From contig QQUM01000443.1 in NCBI GenBank assembly GCA_008501545.1, positions 1 to 5,186 on the forward strand: 5,186 bases of DNA. The letters run 5' to 3'. Below the pieces are notes generated by a model. The model worked only from the letters and a program-made list of their open reading frames with translations. It did not search any database and had not been told where the DNA came from. Positions 1 through 5,186 of the stretch are shown here, piece by piece. Position 1 is the stretch's first letter. Each line of letters starts with the position of its first letter. Position numbers and translations under genes: made by a program. The DNA comes from Calditrichota bacterium (lineage in GTDB: Bacteria > Zhuqueibacterota > Zhuqueibacteria > Zhuqueibacterales > Geothermadaptataceae).

Positions 1-1
1 C

Positions 2-643
2 GAGATTGATGTGCGGCAAACGGCTGATGGTGTACTTGTGCTCATGCATGATAAAACCATCGACCGTACCACAAAAGGTCACGGCCGTATTGATTCGCTC
101 CTATGGAAAGATGCGCAAAATATTCAACTGAAAACCGGCGACGCAAACTCTGTCAGGCTGTATATCCCATCTTTGCAGCAAGCACTTTTACTCGGAAAAA
201 ACCACCTGATGTTCGATCTGGATGTGAAATCGGCTTCACTGCCTGATCTCGTTTCCCTGGTTCAAAAAACCGGCACACAAAAACAAGTGATGTTTTTCAA
301 TCATGATTTTGCTGTGCTCGATAGCATTCTGGCCATCGATCCTTCATTGCTGGTTTTGCCACGCGCCGAAACTGTTGAAGAACTGCAGGAAATACTCACC
401 CGATTCAACACACCCGTCATTCAAATCAACGACAGCATTTTTACACCTTCTGTTGATTCGTTGATTAAAGCAGCTGGCGCCAATGTCTGGGTGAATTCCC
501 TTGGCAAATTTGACAGACTGGCAAAACGGGACAGTGTCGCCGAGGCTTATTCACAATTCGTTGACGGGAACGCAGATATCGTGCAAACTGACAATCCTGA
601 CTTGTGGCTTGAATTTTTACGTGATCAAAATGCAAAACGATAA
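2..643 (+). CDS. Glycerophosphodiester phosphodiesterase family protein (5'-truncated)
   Basis: This is the C-terminal 213 residues of a GDPD-family TIM-barrel protein; its start lies left of the window. Family members hydrolyse glycerophosphodiesters to an alcohol and glycerol 3-phosphate using a divalent metal. The fragment opens with EIDVRQTADGVLVLMHDKT, the family's metal-binding E-x-D block (fragment residues E1 and D3) followed by the catalytic HD pair (H16-D17) and DRTTKGHG. Next come IPSLQQAL (the usual iPtLeevL segment), a FDLDVK strand near residues 71-76, a WVNSLGK strand, and the late-barrel motif ADIVQTDNPDLW close to the C-terminus. The first HRG...PENT block, which carries the other catalytic His, is off-window, so activity cannot be judged fully. 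In the third metal-ligand strand the usual Glu of 'ElK' is Asp (D74, codon at 221). The 3' end overlaps the next gene by 14 nt, which implies one operon. Localisation is unknown because the N-terminus is missing. The family call is firm; the substrate is not known. Confidence 0.9.
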   Translation, partial: EIDVRQTADGVLVLMHDKTIDRTTKGHGRIDSLLWKDAQNIQLKTGDANSVRLYIPSLQQALLLGKNHLMFDLDVKSASLPDLVSLVQKTGTQKQVMFFNHDFAVLDSILAIDPSLLVLPRAETVEELQEILTRFNTPVIQINDSIFTPSVDSLIKAAGANVWVNSLGKFDRLAKRDSVAEAYSQFVDGNADIVQTDNPDLWLEFLRDQNAKR

Positions 644-2591
644 CGACTGGAAACTATTGAAAATTTTGCCATCCTTCACGACCATGTGCTTTGTTTTTGT
701 ACTCACGTTGGTAAACAGTGTGAATGCACAAATTCAAACTGTACCGGTATTGCCCGAGAGGGGATTCGCGGAACGCATTCGCGCTGAAGTCGATTCCATC
801 TGGATCATCGATACACACGAGCATCTCGAAACCGAGGAAGCGCGCATAAATCGTGCAGCAGAACTCGATTTTACCCATTTGTTTCGACATTATGCTTTGG
901 AGGATTTGACTTCTGCGAGTAATTCCTACGACATCATCGGTGTGATTTTTGGCAATGATTTTGCCGTGCAGGAACGGTGGCAATTGTTTGAACCCTATTT
1001 CAGTGCCATGCGCACGACGGGCTACGGACGTGTACCGCTAATCGCAGCGAACGATCTTTATGGTATCCCGGATATCAATTCAGAGACTTTCGAAGAATTG
1101 TCGCATAAAATAAGGCAGGTGAGCAAGCCCGGTCTGTATAAAGATATCCTGAAAAAGAAAGCACGTATCGATCTGTCCATTCAGGATGGGGGACACCGGC
1201 AATTCGATCATAAATTCTTTCGGCACGTTGAGCGCTTCGACGATTTTGTTATGCTTTCTTCTGCAAGTGCGGTTGCGAAAATCGCACAACAAACAGGTAC
1301 AAATATTCAAAATCTTGATGATTATCTTGCTGCCCTGAGAAAAGCGTTTATTGCCGGAATTAAACGAAAAATGGTGGGGATTAAATCGGCGCTGGCATAT
1401 AACCGAACACTGGACTACAGCAATTGTGAACCGGAATTGGCGCAGCGCCTGTTTGCCGAATTGCTGGATGGCCAAAATCTGTCCTTTGCTGCGCTAAAGT
1501 CGCTGCAAGATTACATCATGCATCGGCTGATTGATCTGGCAGAAGAATTCGATTTGCCTGTGCAGATTCACACGGGACTACAGGCAGGCAATGGCAATAT
1601 CATCACGAACTCCAAACCGACCCACTTAACGAATCTGATCATGATCCATCCGCGTGTCGATTTTTGCCTCTTTCACGGTGGTTATCCATACGGCGGTGAG
1701 CTGGCTGTGCTGGCAAAGAATTTTCCCAATGTCTACATCGATATGTGCTGGAGCGCAATCATTTCGCCATCCTACAGCAAACGCTATTTGCACGAATGGA
1801 TCGAAACGGTGCCGGCCAACAAAATTCTGGCATTCGGCGGCGATTACAGTGTGGTTGAGCTCGTTTATGCACACTCGGTCATGGCGCGGCGCATTGTGGC
1901 AGAAGTATTGATTGAAAAGGTTGAGAGCGGATATCTGTCGGAAGAAGAAGCAATTGCAGTTGCCAGGCGAATTTTGCGTCAGAATGCACTTGAAGTTTTT
2001 CGTATGCAAGGTCAGACGCGGAAACCGGACAGCCTGGCTGTTTTGAAACGTCCGGGAAATCTTCAGCAATGGTGGCAGATCCATCGATCGCCGGCAGGAT
2101 TTATTCGCAATTGGATGGTGATTGGCCCCTTTGAATTCGGTGGAGGGCTTGATGATATTCTACCACCCGAACAAAACATCGATCTTCAAGCAGAATATTC
2201 TGGCCGGGGTGAAAAAGTGCAATGGCAGCGGGTTACTACGCGGGAATCCGGTGAGTTGAACTTTTTGGTGGTTTTTCAAAAGAATGCCAAAATCAAGCAG
2301 GGGGATTTGAGCGGCATGGCTTACGCCTGTGCAGAATTCAAAAGCCCGCGTGAAAAAGATATAAAACTCTCCCTCGGCAGCAACGATGGCGCAAAGATCT
2401 GGCTCAATGACAAAGTGATCTACAACCGGCACCTGGGTCGCCGTGCTTTTGCCGACAATGAATTCCTTGACATCCATGTGAAAAAAGGCTGGAACCGGCT
2501 GCTGGTCAAAGTGGAAAATCTCGGCGCCAGTTGGGGACTGTATGTGCGATTGATTGATCCGGATGATGAGATTGAGATAAGAGAATTTTAA
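630..2591 (+). CDS. Exported amidohydrolase-superfamily protein with C-terminal beta-sandwich-like domain
   Basis: This 653-aa protein is predicted to be a secreted or periplasmic metal-dependent hydrolase. ATG at 630 is chosen because it gives a complete signal peptide: a Lys-containing n-region (KLLK), a hydrophobic core near residues 19-29, and a VNA|Q cleavage site after A33. GTG at 621 is an alternative; ATG at 684 would remove the positive n-region. No clear Shine-Dalgarno precedes 630, so coupling to the upstream gene, overlapped by 14 nt, is likely. The amidohydrolase TIM barrel spans roughly residues 55-460. Visible metal-site motifs are DTHEHLE (H63, H65), GIKSALAY (K252), VQIHTG (H314), FHGGYPYGGE (H349) and FGGDYS (D405), matching the HxH / His / His / Asp pattern of the Amidohydro_2-type superfamily. 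The region from about residue 495 begins WMVIGPF and contains SNDGAKIWLND and GWNRLLVKVEN, which look like a galactose-binding-like or PA14-like beta-sandwich. The substrate is unknown; uronate-isomerase-like or lactone/amide hydrolase chemistry are both possible. The gene ends with tandem TAATAA stops. Confidence 0.85.
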   Translation: MQNDNDWKLLKILPSFTTMCFVFVLTLVNSVNAQIQTVPVLPERGFAERIRAEVDSIWIIDTHEHLETEEARINRAAELDFTHLFRHYALEDLTSASNSYDIIGVIFGNDFAVQERWQLFEPYFSAMRTTGYGRVPLIAANDLYGIPDINSETFEELSHKIRQVSKPGLYKDILKKKARIDLSIQDGGHRQFDHKFFRHVERFDDFVMLSSASAVAKIAQQTGTNIQNLDDYLAALRKAFIAGIKRKMVGIKSALAYNRTLDYSNCEPELAQRLFAELLDGQNLSFAALKSLQDYIMHRLIDLAEEFDLPVQIHTGLQAGNGNIITNSKPTHLTNLIMIHPRVDFCLFHGGYPYGGELAVLAKNFPNVYIDMCWSAIISPSYSKRYLHEWIETVPANKILAFGGDYSVVELVYAHSVMARRIVAEVLIEKVESGYLSEEEAIAVARRILRQNALEVFRMQGQTRKPDSLAVLKRPGNLQQWWQIHRSPAGFIRNWMVIGPFEFGGGLDDILPPEQNIDLQAEYSGRGEKVQWQRVTTRESGELNFLVVFQKNAKIKQGDLSGMAYACAEFKSPREKDIKLSLGSNDGAKIWLNDKVIYNRHLGRRAFADNEFLDIHVKKGWNRLLVKVENLGASWGLYVRLIDPDDEIEIREF

Positions 2592-2600
2592 TAACCGATT

Positions 2601-2628
2601 AACCAGGATGCCCCCTGGTTGAGTTTTT
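2601..2628 (+). terminator. Probable rho-independent terminator after the amidohydrolase gene
   Basis: A perfect 7-bp stem, AACCAGG (2601-2607) with CCTGGTT (2614-2620), encloses a 6-nt loop. It is followed after GAG by a run of five T (2624-2628). It lies 9 nt beyond the amidohydrolase stop codon. The stem is short and the T-run is offset by 3 nt, so termination may be partial. It would separate the GDPD-amidohydrolase unit from the GH106 gene. Confidence 0.55.
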
Positions 2629-2653
2629 GGATCAGGAGACATCTCCTGATCCA
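2628..2653. repeat. Perfect 12-bp inverted repeat (dyad) in the intergenic gap
   Basis: TGGATCAGGAGA (2628-2639) is exactly complementary in reverse to TCTCCTGATCCA (2642-2653), with only CA between the arms. As RNA it would form a strong hairpin closing with a 4-nt or larger loop. As DNA it is a 26-bp dyad of a size typical for a dimeric regulator site. It has no T-run of its own, so it is not a canonical terminator. It lies about 70 nt upstream of the proposed GH106 start. Operator, RNA-stability element and REP-like repeat are all possible; the sequence does not decide between them. Confidence 0.7.
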
Positions 2654-2658
2654 TCAAA

Positions 2659-2689
2659 GATATCACCTGACCATCTAATGGGTGATATC
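2659..2689. repeat. Perfect 9-bp inverted repeat with 13-nt spacer upstream of the GH106 gene
   Basis: GATATCACC (2659-2667) is the reverse complement of GGTGATATC (2681-2689). The 13-nt spacer could add two G-U wobble pairs, lengthening an RNA stem to 11 pairs. It begins only 5 nt after the previous dyad ends, making a third consecutive palindrome in the gap. It ends 31 nt before the proposed TTG start, so it could be an operator or part of the 5' leader of the GH106 mRNA. No known riboswitch class is recognised. Confidence 0.65.
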
Positions 2690-2706
2690 CCCAGATCCAT
2701 TAATTT

Positions 2707-2710
2707 AAGG
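2707..2710 (+). promoter_or_regulatory. Candidate ribosome binding site supporting the TTG start of the GH106 gene
   Basis: AAGG at 2707-2710 is a weak Shine-Dalgarno-like sequence with a 10-nt spacer to TTG at 2721. The in-frame stop TAA at 2706-2708 overlaps it, so translation in this frame cannot start further upstream. The next in-frame ATG (2769) lies inside the signal peptide and has no purine-rich sequence at a suitable distance, which makes TTG the better start. Confidence 0.45.
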
Positions 2711-2720
2711 CTGTGACATT

Positions 2721-5186
2721 TTGTATCGAAAATTAATCAACATTTTCCTCCTTTTATCTGCGTATATAATGGTTTGCAACACCCCCGCTTCGGCGCAAAC
2801 TACGAATTGGGATAAAATCCGCAGTGAATTTCGTTCGCCACCCGTGGATTACAGGCCGCATACACGCTGGTGGTGGCCACTTGCGGTTACGAAGGAAGAG
2901 ATAACTCGCGAACTCGAGGAAATGCATGCCCACGGGATTGGTGGCGTCGAGCAGATCACTATGGGGCAGTATTATGAGAAAGGCGCAGTGCCATTCATGT
3001 CCGATGCCTTTATCGATTTGCTCAAACACATGGTTCACGAAGCCAAACGCCTGGGCATGGAAGTTTCCATCAATTTTGGCGGTCCGGGTTGGATCATCGG
3101 TGGGGAATGGGTGCCGGAAAATGAACGCAGCAAAGACATCGTGCCAACATCGATGCTGGTTGAAGGCCCGAAAATGGTTCACATGAAATTGCCTGTCGCA
3201 TTAACAAAAACACAGCGATCCTGGGAAAAATTTACGCCGAAATTATCCGGTAAAGAAAAGTTGCTGGCTGTGGTCGCAGGCGAAATTTTGGATGGCAGGT
3301 TGGATGAAACGTCGCTCGTCGATCTGACAGCAAGAGTAAACTCAGATACTTTGCAATGGCGGGCTCCGGATGGACAGTGGCAAATCATGGCATTCTGGTT
3401 GAAAAACAATCACGGGGAAGCGGTTGATCATTTCAGCGATAAAGCCATGCAACGTTATTGTCATGATTTCGGCGGTAAATTGTATGAAACGTTTGGCGAT
3501 GAATTCGGCAAGACCGTCGAATCGATGTTTGTTGACAGTTTTGAATTGCCCAATTCAGCTTCGGGAATTTACTGGAGTGAAAACCTGCTGGAAAAATTTC
3601 AGGCTTTCAAAGGCTACGATCTCACAAAATATTTACCGGCTATCTGGTGGCAAATCGACAATATTTCGCCAAAAATTCGCTATGATGTCAACGAGTTCCG
3701 GCATCACCAGGGGCTGGCTGCTTTTTACAAAACATTTCTATCGTGGTGTGAGAAGCATGGAGTGAAAGGCCGTATTCAACCTTATGGATTTACTACGGAC
3801 AACATTGCAGCGGCAGGGATGACCCACATGCCCGAAATGGAAATTACTGCCGGAGAAAAAGACCAGCATCCGTGGTTTGATACCCGCATCGGACCGAAAA
3901 AATATGTCGCCTCAGGAGCGCACATTTACGGCAAGAAAGTGATCTCAGCTGAAGCTTACACATTTATTCACTGGGAACGCTTTCGTGCCACGCTGGAAGA
4001 ATTGAAAATCGCCAGTGATGGCTACCTGCGCAGCGGCGCGACAAAATTTTATAACCACGGCTACAGTTACAGTTCGGAATCTGATATCGCTCCATCCCGG
4101 ACGATCGGTTTTGCAGCATTGCTCAATCACCAGAATATCTGGTGGAAATATTATCCGGTGCTCGCGGATTATGTAACCCGCTGTTCCTATATTCTTCGTC
4201 AGGGCGATTTTGCACCGGATATTGCGATTTACTCACCTTTGGCGAACCAGTGGACGAAGGACGTGCTCAATGCACGAAAATGGACGCGTGAGTTCGATTG
4301 GGGTGATCTCGGCGATCTGCTCCTGGCCAACGGTTATGATTTCGATTTGCTCAATGATGATGCACTGCAAAACCATGCACAAATAGTGAGTAATGAGATT
4401 GCGATCAGGGCGATGCGCTACAAAGTTTTGTTACTCCCAAATCTTGAGTCCTTGCCATTATCGACTTTAAAATTTATTGAGAAATACGTTCGCGAAGGTG
4501 GCAATGTTATCGCACTTGACAGATTGCCTGCTTTTTCAACCGGGTTGCAGAATTATCAACAAAATGATGCTGCCGTTCAGAATATTGTGCAGCAACTTTT
4601 TGATGAAAGGGGAAAGAAAAAGGTTGGAAAAGGAAAAACCTGGTTTATAAAAAATGTCATTCACCGGCCAATCTGGTGGGACAAGTACGCCAGCATATTT
4701 GATCCATTTCTCAACACGTTGCGGGCTATCGTACCACCTGACTTTGCCATCGATTTTGCTCAGCAGAACATGCGCAAGAACAAAGGATTGGCTTTTTATC
4801 ACCGGAAATTGGAGAGCAGCGACATTTATTTTGTTGCCAATATTCAGGATTGTGTTGCAGACATGCCAGTTACTTTTCGCACGTCGAAGCAGCACATCGA
4901 ACAATGGAATCCCTTCACCGGTGAAATCGAAAATATACATCAGTTTAAAGCGGCAGAAACTGGAATCGAGCTACCGCTTCAGTTGCAGCCCTATGCATCC
5001 ACGCTATTTGTTTTTCATCCGGTAGAGACGGAAATGCATGTCATCCATAGTGATTTTCAATCTATAAAAAACAGAACCAAAAACCGAATCACAGCTTTCG
5101 CTGCTCAAAATGGGGTGCACCAAATTTCTGTAATAAAGAAAGGGAACACCACAACCACAAGCATCCATGTAGAAGATATCCCTGCA
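2721..5186 (+). CDS. Exported GH106-family alpha-L-rhamnosidase (3'-truncated)
   Basis: The reading frame is open for 822 codons to the window edge. The family's proteins are usually about 1,000 residues or longer, so the C-terminus is missing. GH106 enzymes release alpha-L-rhamnose from plant and microbial glycans. The TTG start gives a signal peptide (YRKLINIFLLLS core, cleavage ASA|Q after A25); starting at ATG 2769 would destroy it. Family landmarks in order are RPHTRWWWP (45-53), ELEEMHAHGIGGVE, GGPGWIIGGEWV (about 120-131), VDSFELP (E275), QPYGFTTDN, MPEMEIT (E372, E374), VISAEAYTF (E411) and YNHGYSYS (H446). The two Glu, E275 and E411, are 136 residues apart, close to the acid/base spacing I recall for a characterised GH106 enzyme, and are the likely catalytic pair by inference. 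From about residue 567 YKVLLLPN...EGGNVIALDRLP resembles a Rossmann-like accessory domain, followed by a sandwich-like segment with EQWNPFTGE (W729) and LQPYASTLFVF. No internal stop or frameshift was seen. The exact glycan target cannot be told. Confidence 0.92.
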   Translation, partial: MYRKLINIFLLLSAYIMVCNTPASAQTTNWDKIRSEFRSPPVDYRPHTRWWWPLAVTKEEITRELEEMHAHGIGGVEQITMGQYYEKGAVPFMSDAFIDLLKHMVHEAKRLGMEVSINFGGPGWIIGGEWVPENERSKDIVPTSMLVEGPKMVHMKLPVALTKTQRSWEKFTPKLSGKEKLLAVVAGEILDGRLDETSLVDLTARVNSDTLQWRAPDGQWQIMAFWLKNNHGEAVDHFSDKAMQRYCHDFGGKLYETFGDEFGKTVESMFVDSFELPNSASGIYWSENLLEKFQAFKGYDLTKYLPAIWWQIDNISPKIRYDVNEFRHHQGLAAFYKTFLSWCEKHGVKGRIQPYGFTTDNIAAAGMTHMPEMEITAGEKDQHPWFDTRIGPKKYVASGAHIYGKKVISAEAYTFIHWERFRATLEELKIASDGYLRSGATKFYNHGYSYSSESDIAPSRTIGFAALLNHQNIWWKYYPVLADYVTRCSYILRQGDFAPDIAIYSPLANQWTKDVLNARKWTREFDWGDLGDLLLANGYDFDLLNDDALQNHAQIVSNEIAIRAMRYKVLLLPNLESLPLSTLKFIEKYVREGGNVIALDRLPAFSTGLQNYQQNDAAVQNIVQQLFDERGKKKVGKGKTWFIKNVIHRPIWWDKYASIFDPFLNTLRAIVPPDFAIDFAQQNMRKNKGLAFYHRKLESSDIYFVANIQDCVADMPVTFRTSKQHIEQWNPFTGEIENIHQFKAAETGIELPLQLQPYASTLFVFHPVETEMHVIHSDFQSIKNRTKNRITAFAAQNGVHQISVIKKGNTTTTSIHVEDIPA

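Noticed and set aside
501..629. Longer N-terminus for the amidohydrolase starting at ATG 501
   Set aside because: It would bury the signal peptide behind 43 extra residues that only read the GDPD gene in another frame. ATG 630 gives a normal signal peptide.
1626..2084. Minus-strand open frame of 152 codons inside the amidohydrolase gene
   Set aside because: It lies wholly antisense to a well-supported coding region, shows no recognisable motif, and is rich in residues typical of shadow translation.
2160..2666. Minus-strand open frame of 168 codons spanning the amidohydrolase 3' end and the palindromes
   Set aside because: It is antisense to the C-terminal domain, its N-terminus is encoded by the hairpin region, and it has no family resemblance.
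2678..2716. Twelve-codon ORF (MGDIPRSINLRL) ending 4 nt before the TTG start, as a possible leader peptide
   Set aside because: It has no ribosome binding site, its first half is part of the third palindrome, and it has no run of regulatory codons. It is probably chance.
2715..2726. Bacteroidota-type promoter (TAnnTTTG) around ACATTTTG
   Set aside because: The TTTG would coincide with the start codon and leave no transcribed leader, and no matching -33 TTTG is placed correctly.
2763..2780. Lipobox for the GH106 protein around Cys19 (YIMVC)
   Set aside because: The -1 and -2 residues (V, M) do not fit a lipobox, while a good ASA|Q signal peptidase I site follows.
4597..4640. Purine-rich low-complexity tract (GGGGAAAGAAAAAGG)
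   Set aside because: It encodes a Lys-rich surface-loop-like segment (ERGKKKVGKGK) in frame within the GH106 gene and shows no repeat structure or regulatory sign.
4654..5025. Plus-strand open frame of 123 codons in another frame inside the GH106 gene
   Set aside because: The GH106 frame is continuous through this stretch with family-typical sequence, so this is a frame shadow.

Overview
The window looks like part of a carbohydrate- or polymer-degrading locus from a bacterium, possibly of the Bacteroidota/FCB superphylum or a related lineage. By eye the base composition is in the mid to high 40s % G+C. Both complete N-termini seen here are signal peptides whose predicted cleavage leaves Gln at +1 (A|Q), a habit described for Bacteroidota signal peptidase I substrates. 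The taxonomic call is inference only: no rRNA or other marker gene is present.

Layout (all genes on the + strand): (1) positions 2-643, the C-terminal part of a glycerophosphodiester phosphodiesterase (GDPD) family protein, cut by the left edge; (2) positions 630-2591, a complete exported amidohydrolase-superfamily protein (653 aa) with a C-terminal beta-sandwich-like domain, overlapping gene 1 by 14 nt; (3) positions 2592-2720, a 129-nt gap occupied mostly by three consecutive inverted repeats, the first resembling a rho-independent terminator; (4) positions 2721-5186, an exported GH106-type alpha-L-rhamnosidase that probably starts at TTG and is cut by the right edge after 822 codons.

Genes 1 and 2 are very likely co-transcribed and translationally coupled. 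Gene 3 is separated by the palindrome array and may be transcribed or regulated independently. A working hypothesis is that the exported GH106 removes rhamnose from a plant or algal polysaccharide or from rhamnosylated glycans, while the exported amidohydrolase and the GDPD act on other parts of the same or related substrates. The sequence does not prove that substrate link. No tRNA, rRNA, CRISPR array, insertion sequence, integrase or phage gene was found. The most unusual non-coding structure is the palindrome array at 2601-2689, and the most unusual protein is the amidohydrolase/beta-sandwich fusion.
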